From Cunninghamia lanceolata (lineage: Eukaryota > Streptophyta > Pinopsida > Cupressales > Cupressaceae): a DNA stretch of 64,000 nucleotides. Within the stretch, counting starts at the first letter, position 1. Each line of letters starts with the position of its first letter. The position numbers and the translations under genes are program-made. Below are positions 43,246 through 53,121 of the stretch, in pieces. The DNA is taken from the NCBI GenBank assembly GCA_027924645.1, contig BSBN01000763.1, forward strand, positions 3,224,001 through 3,288,000. Direction: 5' to 3'. Below the pieces are notes generated by a model. It was given only the letters and a program-made list of their open reading frames with translations, ran no database searches and was not told where the DNA came from.

Positions 43246-46200
43246 TGTTAGGTCTCAAAAACATAGGTTTTTAGACCACAAGAGGGTGTCAGTCTCTTGA
43301 TACATTTTTGGCCCACAAAGCAGGGCTTATGCAATTGAAACCCCCTACTCTTTAGGCTCTGCCAAGCCTAGGTGGATGTACTTGAATGATAAGGCAGATT
43401 TGAAAGTCTAAATGGAATATAATTTGGGCAATCTACTCACTATGGCACATCAGTGTGAGGCAGATGCAGAGATTACTAACTAATTCCTAATGGCAGTGCT
43501 TGAACTATCAAGAGTGTGTATTGGATTTGTAAAAAATGTCCTAAAGTTGATCAGTGCCTAATCTATTGGGTGAATGGAGTCAAGAGGTGAATGATGATTT
43601 TGGAGATAGGTTTATGTAAGATGGGTAGATTTACTTTTTATCTTAACTTAGATAGTTGGGCACTTTTAAATGTCTGCACCTTATGCAAACATGCAAGTAT
43701 ATCAGTTATTTGGAATCTTCTTAATGATCCTAGTGATATCCCCTTATGTTACTATGAAATTGTGAAAGGGTTTAATTCAAATGTGAAGGGAAACCAATTA
43801 AGAAAACATATTCAAAAGGATTTTAATCCAAACAGGAACCTATCAAACTTGTTTTTCTTAAAAGGAATTTTAATTATTATGCACACAGAAACCAGTCACA
43901 ATATCACACAACTATAGCAAATGTGTATTGACAAGTTAAACGTATTCTCACACACTCAATTTGAATAACATAAACAACCATTATAGAGAGAGCCAAAGAA
44001 CATATGAGTGTATGAATTCACGCAATTGTTGAACACTTGAAATCAAATCAATAATTATGCATAACCTTCTCCATTATATTTATCTTTGAATACTATGGAT
44101 TATAACAATAGTTTCTAATATGAGATTGATGGACGAAATGGGTGCAATCTATATTCTTACCAATGCCTCACCTAAATGAAAATGATCTTGATTCTTTAGG
44201 TCTTGGTCTTTCTTACATATATATGAGAGGCAATAAGATACATACCTGTTATAAAAGTCATGTCATTCGATAACTAAACATAACTAAACATAAAATACTG
44301 CATTAAATGAATACACCAACCCATTAATCTCAAGTAGGAGCTCGTAACCACCTAAGATCCATTCAAAACTTCTTCTTTATGATACGGCACCCATTATGCT
44401 ACCAGCTGATTCTCTTCATTCTGATGGTTGTCCTGCTGCATAATTTTGGTTGATAAACAAATTGATTGTAGAAAGGTGATGGATGTATTCCTATTCAGCA
44501 TAAGTGTCCATGTTGGCAATTACCTCTATCATATCATATTCTATATACATTATCTTTTCCAACTGCTTATGAGCATTTTGTAAAACTATATCCTTCTTAT
44601 TAATCTCTTGTAATGCAACAGTCAGAAGCACAACAAGCTCTTCCTTCCAATCATCATACTCTTAGGGATTCCCAGTGTCATCATGAAGTGTCAGAGTCAA
44701 GTCAAAGCATTCGAGTTCTTCTGTAAGCCTATCATGATATCTATTATGTGATTCTACTAACTTGTTATATGTCTACAATATTTTTCCTTTCAAGGCTTCC
44801 TTGCCTAGGAGATCCTCTTTCTTTTCAACCATTCTCCCCAGTTATGATTCACTTTTCTTCTTGGGTCATTTTCCTTTGGTCTCAGAAATCTTTGTATTTC
44901 TGGGGATCAGTTATGATCATACAGATATCCCAGTAACTTCATCAATGGTTTTACAAAAAACTCTTCAAAATAAAGATAATGAGACCTACCAAATAGGCTA
45001 TCCCACAATGAGGTCCACATTTGTACAGGTTTGAAATCTCCAATTTCAAATGTATCTCTTATCCTTAATTCTTCACTCTAGATTCCTCTGCCATGTCCTT
45101 CGTACAAAAGCAAATGCATTAGTAGAGAATAATGTTTGAATTTAATATATTCACTGTTATTTTTAATCTTTTCAAGCCCTTGATTTAGGGCATTATCCAA
45201 ATAACTAGCGTAATCAAATGGTCTGGCATCCTTGCTTTGTATGTCTACATCTAAGACCATTGGGGAAATAGACATGAGAGGTGGAACCTCTACCCCTAAA
45301 ACCTGACCAACTAAATAATAAGTGTATCAAAAATATTCCTCAAACAAATCCTCATCAAAAGGAGGGTTTTCACTGTCAGAAAATCTTTTATGTTGGCCCT
45401 CTTCACCTCTGGGCCTATGCATGGCTAATTTCATCATTTGTAGTTGGTATCCATGTGATAGTACTATGTCAAGAGCTCTCTGACTATGAATTACAAGTCC
45501 AGGGAACACTCTAACTGAAACACATTAGAAATGAAATCCTTAGAAATAACAAGCAGATCAACCCCACTGTGTGTTTGAATAGTTCTCTTCTTGGGGTCGT
45601 ATTTGTTAGCAAGGGCTCTAAGTAGTTCTACATTAATGAACACATTAGGCACCATGACTCACCCCAAGTTCAATCTCCATAGGTTACAGACTGGAGAAAA
45701 CCTAAATTGTTTTCTGTAATGGTACATGAAGAGCTCATACCCGCATTGCGGTGTCCAAATATCTCCTAGACCTTTATGTTTGTCTAATAATTGATCCATT
45801 GAGGGATTCGTTGGAGCACTCCTTTTAGGTCTCATCCCTGACTCGGGGTACTGATCTATCAGGTCTTGATTTAGGGGTCTCTTTTTAGTTTTTTGTTTTT
45901 TAGCTTTGGACCTTTCTGTACTTTCCTCCAATGTTTGAATTCTTAAGCCTTTGTAAAAAATATAGTTTCTCAGCTGGTATTGATGTACTTACTTGAGTCT
46001 CATCTCTATCAATTTTTCTACTACGTAAGAACTCTAATCCTTTTCTACTTCTGCCCTTAGTGAATATCTTTTAGATTTTGCAACAACTAGTTAATCAATT
46101 TGTGGTGTAACTTACTTCACTTTTGGTTCATAAATACACCACCCGTTTCAATCTTGTCCTTGAAGGTGAACATTTATTTTAAATTTCCTGATGATGCCTC

Positions 46201-46767
46201 GAGATATCACATTAATTGGTAATAATCATTTTCTCAATATCAGAGAGACCGTGGTTCTTCTTCCATGAATGAACAACTTTCCTTAGGTCTATCGGCGGGA
46301 CACTAGATATCATCATCTCGATGCACCTTAATTCCATCGATATATCTTATGCATTTGATAATCCATAGTTATATTGGGCCATCAGCGGAATACAAACATT
46401 TATCCCACCGATGCCCATGTGTTTCAATGATGCCCTTGCTCTTGTCAACTCTATCAGTCCATCGAGGAGGATGATGTATGAGTTAGCACGATAGGGTATT
46501 GTTAGACCAATATTATGTTGTGAGCTCTTTTCATTGGGCTATCGGCGAGGCTATGATGGGGGTTCCATCGATGAGGCATTGTTAGGTCGATGATGCTAAT
46601 TTAAGAATGGAATCTTAGATTCATGTAGGTTACAATATGGATCTTGTCACACAAATTTTGACAATTTGTATTGATCATAAAATCAAAGTGTGGCAAAATT
46701 TCTATGGTATGTGGAGGATAAGTGGGTGGTGGCTAGTGAAAAATGTGAGTTTTTTCTAGTCCTAACA
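43246..46767 (-). repeat. 5' LTR of Gypsy F
   Basis: 3522 bp, the partner of 32874-36380. It keeps the tgttagg...cctaaca ends. Confidence 0.9.
44416..45931 (-). pseudogene. LTR-borne frame of about 500 codons, copy in 5' LTR
   Basis: Counterpart of the frame at 34046-35547. The N-terminus is better kept (RSKAKKQKTKKRPLNQ without the internal stop of the other copy), but its first codon is TTG where the other has ATG. QCGYELFMYHYRKQFRF, HRPRGEEGQHKRFSDSENPP, DYASYLDNALNQGLEKIKN and YSLLMHLLLYEGHGRG can be followed. Breaks differ partly from the other copy: the stop after SNVF is absent here (CAG), whereas the shift before VFPGL is shared. Together the two copies allow the ancestral frame to be traced. 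Function unknown. Confidence 0.6.
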
Positions 46768-46772
46768 AAGTA
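46768..46772. repeat. Target-site duplication aagta, right (Gypsy F)
   Basis: Pairs with gagta at 32869-32873; one transition apart. Confidence 0.7.
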
Positions 46773-47503
46773 CTGCTATGATAACTAGATGCCAGTTGAG
46801 TAAAGATGATGATTCCCCTAAGGTAGATCAGAAAAGGTATAGATCAATTATTGGAGGACTGCTTTATCTGACTCATACTAGACGTGATATTATGAATTTA
46901 GTTGGCCTTGTTGCTAGATTTCAAGCTGATCCTAGAGAATCTCATGTTGTAGTAGTCAGAAGAATCTTTAGATATATGAAGGGAACATCTGATTATGGCT
47001 TATGGTATCCTAAAGGTGATGATTTCACGCTTCATGCATATACAAATGTTGATTGGGCATGAGATGTGGATGATAGAAAGAGTACTAGCGGAGGTGTATT
47101 TTTCTTGGGAAAGAGATTGGTTTCTTTGTTGAGAAAAAAGTAGGAGGCAATATCTCTATCTACTGCAGAGGCACAGTACAGAGCAGTAACAAGTAATTGT
47201 ACTCAAGTTTTGTGGATGGAGCAAATGTTGAAGGATATCAAAATTGTGTTTGAAGAACCTGTTACAATCTTTTGTGATAATTCAATTGCAATAAACATTT
47301 CAAAGAATCTAGTGTTGCATTCAAAGACAAAGCACATATCCATCAAGTTTCACTTTTTGAGAGAGAAGGTAAATGAGAATGAAGTTAGATTGGAGTTTGT
47401 TTCATCAAAAGACCAGATTGTAGATATCTTCACTAAGCCTCTATCTAAGGATACTTTTGAGTATCTCAGACTGATACTAGGGGTTATTAACCCTCCTGTT
47501 TAG
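46773..47503 (+). pseudogene. Copia E RT end and RNase H, part after Gypsy F
   Basis: Resumes Copia E downstream of F: YRSIIGGLLYLTHTRRDI, ARFQADPRESHVVVVRRIFR, and YMKGTSDYGLWYPKGDD, with D in NVDWA. After a TGA come KSTSGGVFFLGKRLVSL, a TAG, STAEAQYRAVTSNCTQVLWM (E), PVTIFCDNSIAINISKN (D), and the closing VDIFTKPLSKDTFEYL. It ends at a TAG at about 47503. The RNase H catalytic residues are readable, but at least two stops occur. Confidence 0.9.
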
Positions 47504-47845
47504 AACTAAGGTGCACTAATGTGTATCAGTTCAATGGAATTCACTATCATATCTTATGGTCCAGATTGGTGTTTAGGGGATGCTACTCAGGGGGAGTAGT
47601 TAGTATGATTCTAGATTAAGAAACAAAAAGAGGAAGAGATGATTGCAAATATGTGCCCTTTGCCATTGATGTCAAAGGGGGAGAGAAGTTATGTGAAAAA
47701 CTTGGAAGTAAGCAGTGATGGTGAAAGGGGGAGTAGTAAAGAAAATGGTTGCAGGTGTGATAAGAGAAAGGGGAAGAAGTTCTTGTCTTGATGGTTGAAA
47801 CAATTTTTCACATCATATGTTGCCATCAATGACAAAGGGGGAGAT
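47504..47845 (+). promoter_or_regulatory. Copia E 3' internal region with several polypurine tracts
   Basis: Polypurine runs occur at about 47590 (ggggga), 47677 (caaagggggagag), 47727 (aaagggggag), 47767 (aaaggggaag) and 47834 (caaagggggagatt, which abuts the LTR). A stretch at 47643-47680 (gcaaatatgtgcc...cattgatgtcaa) mimics the start of the LTR. The last tract is the expected plus-strand primer; the others are possible extra primers or duplications. Confidence 0.65.
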
Positions 47846-48241
47846 TGTTGCAAATATGTGCCTAATTGGTGTTGTCATTGATGTCAACATATCCTTGTTG
47901 TCATTAGTGTCAACTGCATCTCATTCTAGAAGACTTGTATGTTGAGGATATTGAGAAAATTAGCCTCTCTAGAAGAAACAAGTGAGTTACATATCTCTCT
48001 GTAAGAGAGTGAAGACAATACAGTTCAGTGAAGTAGATTTCTCTACATTTCCAGTGAGATGAAGATCAGAGACTGTGGACCAAAGGGTGTTGTAAAGGAT
48101 TGTTTGAAGTTGTTCTAGTTAAGATTTTAGGGATCCACATGAAGAATTTGTGAAGTTATGGCCATTTGAGTAGAACTGAGTTTTGCAGTTGTTTAGAGGT
48201 GACAGAGTGACAGAAAATTGGTTCGAAGTGATCCGCAATGG
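47846..48241 (+). repeat. 3' LTR of Copia E, truncated
   Basis: Matches the first ~400 bp of 27962-29410, from TGTTGCAAATATGTGCC to about gatccgcaatgg. After that the sequence no longer follows the 5' LTR, so about 1 kb is missing. Confidence 0.85.
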
Positions 48242-49049
48242 GGTAAGTGCACAAAGATAAGAGACCAAAATGGGGTCTTAAGTTGCCACTTTTTTTTTAA
48301 ATTAGGAAACATTGATGTTGGATGAGAAATTAAAGATAGCTACACTCAAAATTTGAAGATGGAACAAAAACAAGAGTTGTAGTGCTCTAAATCTAGTTTC
48401 TAAACTACTATTTTTTTCCAAAAATGGTTGAGATTAAGGGGTTCAAAAAGGAGGAGCACACAAATTGGTCCTGTTTTTCTCAAAAAAACATAACATAGCG
48501 TCTAGTGTGCTTCCCCTAAAATGTTAATTTTTTTTAGTATTTCAATAATCGCTCTAGGGAGAAATTAGGTAACACCATGTAGTTTATCCCTAATTTTTCT
48601 GATAATTTTTTTAATGAATAATTGATTTTTTAGAAAGTTTTAAAGTGGACACATCCTGAAAAATAGAAATTTGAGCATGCTCCCCCCTAAAATGTTTGAA
48701 AACTAATCAAAAATATATTTTTTTTGAATTCATGTAGAATGGATTCTAGTTTCTAAAAATATAACTTATTTCAATTTTCAATGAATGGTTAAAAAAAGAG
48801 TCAAAAATACTAGACACTGGTTTTTGACAAAAATTGGACACACTTACAAAAGAAATTCAAGATGAAACACTAAACATACTCAAAATGTGAAAAAAATTAT
48901 ATGGTTAGATAGCTAATAGAGAGCTTAATATCATGGTGGTATTTTTTTTGAGTTTTCATTGAAAAAAGTGCCATCCTGATGGGGAACACGCTCCAGATTA
49001 ACTCCAAATTTTGCTAAAAACTAATAAAAACACATCAAACAAAGCTGAG
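48242..49049. other. Unassigned AT-rich DNA
   Basis: No gene or known repeat recognised. It begins where the Copia E LTR breaks off and ends at a PPR fragment, so it may be intron or flank of that gene or another decayed element. Confidence 0.4.
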
Positions 49050-49254
49050 CATAACTGGCAATACACATGCTAATTGCATTTGCTTGAAAGTTTCTAAAGC
49101 CTTTTCAACAAATCCATTTTTCACATATCTTGAAATCATTGCATTCCATTATAGAACATCTCTTTGAGGTGTTATGTCATACAATTGGCATGCCTTATCT
49201 ATACTTCCGCACTTTACATACATGTCTACAAGGGCAGCTGTAATTCCTATCATC
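49050..49254 (-). pseudogene. PPR protein gene fragment
   Basis: A short minus-strand piece, about 67 codons. It reads ITAALVDMYVKCGSIDKACQ, then LYDITPQRDVL, a stop, and WNAMISRYVKNGFVEKALET followed by FKQMQLA. This is the classic wording of PLS-type pentatricopeptide repeats (TALVDMYAKCG..., RDVVSWNAMI..., G...EAL..F..M). Intact members bind organellar RNA in plastids or mitochondria. Here only about two repeats remain; a stop stands where serine is usual before WNAMI. The right end runs into pyrimidine minisatellite, the left end into unrelated sequence. It is too short to be functional; a truncated gene copy or captured exon is likely. Confidence 0.85.
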
Positions 49255-49770
49255 TCTCTCACTCTATTTCTCTCCCCTCTCTACGTCCTACCCTTTCTCT
49301 AAGTCTGTGATTCCCTCCCCTCTCTACCTCCCACCTTCTATCTCACTCTCTTGTTCCCTCCCCTATCTACCTTCTACCCTCTCTCTCCCTCTCTACTTCC
49401 CTCCCCTATCTACTTTCTACCCTCTCTCTCACTCTCTACTTCCCTCCCCTATCTACCTCCTACTATCTTTCCAAGTCTTTGCTTCACTCACCTCTCTACC
49501 TCCTACCTTCTCTCTCACTCTCTTCTCCCCCCTCCCTCTCTACCTCTTACCCTCTCTCTCACTTTCTACTTCCCTCCCCTCGCTACCTCCTACCCTCTCT
49601 CTTAGTCTCTGCTTCCCTCCCCTGTCTACCTCCTACCCTCTCTCTCTTCTTCCTTCCCCTGCTTACCTCCTATGGTCCTCTCCCACTCTCTACTTCCCTC
49701 ATGTCTCTACCTCCTATCCTCTCTCTCACTCTCTACTTCCCTCCCCTCTCTACCTCTCCTCATTCTTCCC
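49255..49770. repeat. 43-bp pyrimidine minisatellite
   Basis: ttccctccccT-type words start at 49311, 49354, 49397, 49440 and 49483, exactly 43 bp apart, and copies continue, with indels later, to about 49770. The unit is roughly ttccctcccctctctacctc followed by ctaccctctctctcactctctac. Since 43 is not a multiple of three, all three plus-strand frames give the same Leu/Pro/Ser-rich peptide; these are not genes. Confidence 0.93.
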
Positions 49771-49869
49771 ATCCAATGAAATTTCATAAATTATCTTGTC
49801 TACATTTCATCATCCCAATTTATATCCTCATCCATATTTACATGTCCTATTTTTCTTGTTTCCATGTTC

Positions 49870-49954
49870 TTTGTCGACAAGGGAGAGCGAGAGGGAGGAA
49901 AAGTGAGAGAGGATGGAGATGGAGGGGAGAGAAAGGGGAGACATACCTGGTGAT

Positions 49955-49994
<40 letters not shown>

Positions 49995-50033
49995 TGTCCT
50001 AGTTTTCTTGTTTTGGAGAGAGAGAGAGAGGGT
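49870..50033. repeat. Purine-rich tract with (GA)n microsatellite
   Basis: Strand composition flips from pyrimidine to purine near 49875; gagagaga runs lie at about 49957-49990 and 50014-50029. Confidence 0.85.
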
Positions 50034-50639
50034 GGGTCGGGTTAATGAGTTTAGGGTTGCTTAAGTTTAGGGCTTAGGGGAATTATTTAGCGTTTAAGGG
50101 TTTAGGGCTGCTCAAGTTTATGGTTTATGGTTTAAGGGTTAGGATTTAGGGGCATTATTTAGGGTTTAGTGGTTTTGGGAGAGAGAAAGAGGTTTAGAGT
50201 TGCTTAGGTTTAGGGTCATTATTTAGGGTTTATGAGCTTAGGGTTGCTTAGACCTTTAGGGGCATTATTTATGGTTTATGAGTTTAGGGTTACTCAAGTT
50301 TAGGGTTTAAGGTTTAGGGGAATTATTTAGGGTTTAGGGGTTTATGGTTGCTCAAGTTTATGGTTTAGGGTTTAGGGGTTAGGGTTTAGAGAGAGAGAGA
50401 GAGAGTGAGGGGATCGATAGATATTGGGAGAGATAGGGAGATAGAGGTTTAGAGTTGCTTCAAGGGTTTATGGTTTATAGGTTTGGGGTTTAGGGTTGCT
50501 CAGTTTTAGGGTTTAGGGGTTAGGGGTTAGGGTTGAGGGCATTATTTAGGGTAACTTAAGGTTTATGTTTTAGGGGTTAGGGGTTAAGGTTTAGAGGTTT
50601 AGGTTAGGGTTTAGAGAGAGAGGACTGATAGGGAGATAT
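50034..50639. repeat. Degenerate telomere-like TTTAGGG repeats, block 1
   Basis: Many copies of tttaggg, ttagggg and gggttta, often as a longer unit tttaggg(g)cattatttagggtttagg(gg)..gttgctcaag. The plant telomere heptamer is recognisable but seldom in perfect tandem. (GA)n runs interrupt it at about 50390-50406 and 50610. Confidence 0.85.
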
Positions 50640-51240
50640 AGAGGAGATCGAGGGGAGACATAGGGAGATAGAGGGTGAGGGACATGGCCAGAGACATGAA
50701 GATAGATTGAGAGGTAGAGGGATGATAGAGACAAGGACATAGGGTTTAGGGTTGATTAGATTTAGGGTTTAGCCCGGTTAGGAGTTTAGAGAGGCAGAGA
50801 TATGGAGATAGAGGGCGAGGGACATGGCCAAAGACATAGCCAGAGAGATTGAGAAGTAGAGAGATGATAGAGACAAGGAGATATGGTTTAGGGTTGATCA
50901 GATTTAGGGTTGATTGGGTTTAGGGTTTAGCCTGGTTAAGAGTTTAGAGAGGGAGAGATATGGAGATAGAGGGTGAGGGACATGGCCAGAGACATAGCCA
51001 GGGAGTTTGAGAGGTAGAGAGATGATAGAGACAAGGAGATAGGGGTTTAGGGTTGATTGGGTTTAGAGTTTAGGGGTTAGGAGTTTAGAGAGGGAGAGTT
51101 AGGGAGATAGAGGGTGATGGACATGGCCAGAGACATAGGCAGAGAGATTGAGAGGTAGAGAGATGATAGAGACAAGGAGATAAGGGTTTAGGGTTGATTA
51201 GGTTTAGGGTTGATCAGGTTTAAGGTTTATGGTTAGTATA
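50640..51240. repeat. Higher-order minisatellite, 140-158-bp unit
   Basis: gacatggcca recurs at 50681, 50821, 50979 and 51120. Each unit carries ggagatagaggg, gacatggccagagacatag, gagaggtagagagatgatag, agacaaggagata and then tttagggttgatt telomere-like words. Four units are seen. Confidence 0.88.
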
Positions 51241-51470
51241 TATGATGTATAGAATGGTGTAAACGACTAATAAATTGGTGCTTATGATGTTCTGATGGCT
51301 GTTGTGGCTGGCAGAGGGTAGAATGACACCTGTGACTGGCTAAGTGTAGAATGATGTTTGTGATTGATAGGTAGGTGCTACTAAGGAGCATATTGGCACA
51401 TACGATATACAAAATGGTGCAAATGACTAACAGATTGGCACTATGATCTTCTAATGGCTCCTGGTGAGGT
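51236..51470. repeat. Two-copy tandem repeat
   Basis: tatatgatgtatagaatggt...gactaataaattggtg... (about 51238) and catacgatatacaaaatggt...gactaacagattggc (about 51401) repeat at a spacing of about 163 bp. Confidence 0.7.
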
Positions 51471-51479
51471 ATTTGTTTG

Positions 51480-51870
51480 ATTTTGATTATTTTTGGGATC
51501 GTTTGAGATGGAGCTTAGATTGATTTGGGAAGGAATTGGGATGAAATGGATTTATTTAGGGATGATGAGACGTGAAAAGGACTAGATTAGGAATGATTAG
51601 AATGGTTTTAGGGATGGTTTGAAGTGGTTTAGTGCTGATTAGGGAATGATTAGAATGATTTAGGAATAGTTTAGGGATGGTATTTGAGATGAAATCTAGG
51701 TTGATTTGAAAATGATTAGGGATGAAGTTAAATTTATTTGGATGTCATTTAGGATGGTGTGAAGTGGTTTAGGGCTGATTAGAGTGGTTTAGGGATGATT
51801 AGAGATGAAATTGAATGGATTAAGGATGATTTGGGATTGATTAGGAATGAACTTGGTTGGAATGAAAGCT
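51480..51870. repeat. Degenerate G/A/T minisatellite
   Basis: Irregular variants of tttagggatgattagaatgg and gaagtggtttag fill the stretch. There is almost no cytosine on the plus strand. No reading sense. Confidence 0.75.
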
Positions 51871-51889
51871 TAATGTTTTCATGAACTTT

Positions 51890-52560
51890 CACGTTATAGA
51901 TATTGGAATAGATAGGGAGATAGAGATTTAGGGTTGCTTCTAGGTTTTATGGTTTACGGGTTAGGGTTTTAGGGGTTTAACCCGTTTCTCATTTTTAGGG
52001 ATTAGGGGTTAGGGGTTAGTATTTAGGGGCATTATTTATGGTTTAGAGTTTATGGTTTAGGGGTTAAGGTTTAGAGGTTTAGGTTTATGGTTTAGGTACA
52101 GAGGTAAATAGGGAGATACAGAGGAGACCGAGCCTAGGAGAGATATCTCTGTCTCCTCTATCCCTCTCTCTAACTATACCTACATCTCTATCTCTCTCTC
52201 TCTCCTTGTCTCTCTATCTTTCTAGATCACTTTCGATCTCCTCTCTCTAACTCTACCTTTGTGTCTCTCCCTCCTTCACTATTTGAGGTTTACATGAGTT
52301 TAGGGTTTTGGATAAGGGTTTTGGGGAATTATTTAGGCTTTAGGGGTTTAGGGATGCTCAAGTTTAGGGTTTAGGGTCTCTAGGAGTTAGGTTTTAGGGT
52401 TTACGAGTTAGGGGTTTAGGGTTGCTTGAGTTTAGGGTTTAGGGTTTAGGGTTGCTCAATTTTAGCATTTAGGGGTTAGGGGTTAGGGTTTAGGGGCATT
52501 CTTTAGGGTTTCTAGGGTTTGTGGTTTAGAGGTTTAGGTTTATGGTTTAGGTAGAGGGGA
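51890..52560. repeat. Degenerate telomere-like repeats, block 2
   Basis: tttaggg, gtttaggggtta and related words at 51925-52110 and 52280-52560, split by a ctctctct tract at about 52140-52275. Confidence 0.83.
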
Positions 52561-53035
52561 GAATAGGGATACCTATCTCTATCTCTCTGGACATATGGAT
52601 CCCTATCTCTTAATCTATCCATCGCTACCTCTCTCTCCTCTTTATCTCTCTCCCCATCCGTCTACCTCTTGAAATCTCTCTCCCTATGTCTCTAGACATC
52701 TCTTGATCTCTTTCCCTATTGAGCTATCTATCCTCATAACCTCATCTCTTAATGTACCCCTCTCTACCTCTCTCTCTGTATTTCCCTATCTATCTCTCCC
52801 TTGCTAGATCTATCTCCCTATATCTCCCCTCTCTATATATATGTATCTCTATCCTTCTCCCTCTATAGACCCCTTTCTCTATCTCAATCCCCATCTCTCC
52901 CTCTCCTTGTCTCTATCTCACCTATCCTCTCTATCTCCATGTCCCTCTCTATCTCTCCATGTCTCCCGATCCCTCTCTATATATAGGATAGAGAAATTAA
53001 GAGAGAGAGAGAGAGACTCTCTGATGTAGATACAA
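52561..53035. repeat. CT-rich low-complexity tract
   Basis: Pyrimidine-rich words (tctctccctatctctc, ctatctctctct) up to about 52975, then gagagagagaga at 52997-53018. Small open frames here are translated simple repeats. Confidence 0.8.
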
Positions 53036-53053
53036 GGTTACCTTTATGTTATC

Positions 53054-53121
53054 ATGCTTCCTAGAATGCTCTCACGTTATAACACGAGAACATTATAATG
53101 TGATCGCATTCTGGGAAGCAT
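53054..53121. repeat. 29-bp inverted repeat (hairpin)
   Basis: Arms at 53054-53082 and 53093-53121 (atgcttcc.agaatgc..tcac.ttataa) pair with about four mismatches around a 10-base loop. It sits at the right edge of the low-complexity block. Confidence 0.8.

Larger units (their letters stand above)
32874..46767 (-). mobile_element. Tat-like Gypsy F with 3.5-kb LTRs
   Basis: Two long LTRs (32874-36380 and 43246-46767) with tgttagg...cctaaca ends bracket a Gypsy body on the minus strand. The order is primer site, gag, protease, an extra RNase H, RT, RNase H, integrase. The second RNase H is a hallmark of the Tat/Ogre branch. About 12 differences in the first 185 aligned LTR bases suggest an old insertion. 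Domain frames are long but separated by stops and shifts. Each LTR also carries a decayed frame of about 500 codons. The element interrupts the RT of Copia E. Confidence 0.9.
27962..48241 (+). mobile_element. Copia element E (plus strand), hosting Gypsy F
   Basis: 5' LTR 27962-29410, initiator-Met primer site, gag, protease, integrase and RT up to 32873, then Gypsy F, then the remaining RT/RNase H from 46773, a polypurine tract and 396 bp of 3' LTR from 47846. The 3' LTR stops matching at about 48241. By eye the two LTR starts differ by about five substitutions and one small indel over some 135 bp. Many in-frame stops show the element is dead. It is related to B and C by LTR opening, motifs and proteins. 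Confidence 0.9.

Noticed and set aside
49307..50045. Three overlapping long Pro/Leu/Ser-rich open frames
   Set aside because: They are the same 43-bp minisatellite read in three frames, with identical peptide repeats; no start context or conserved domain.
49255..51240. Regularly spaced repeats suggesting a CRISPR-like array
   Set aside because: Units are contiguous minisatellites without unique spacers, and the window is plant nuclear DNA.
52801..53029. Ser/Leu/Pro-rich short frames
   Set aside because: Translated CT-rich low-complexity DNA.
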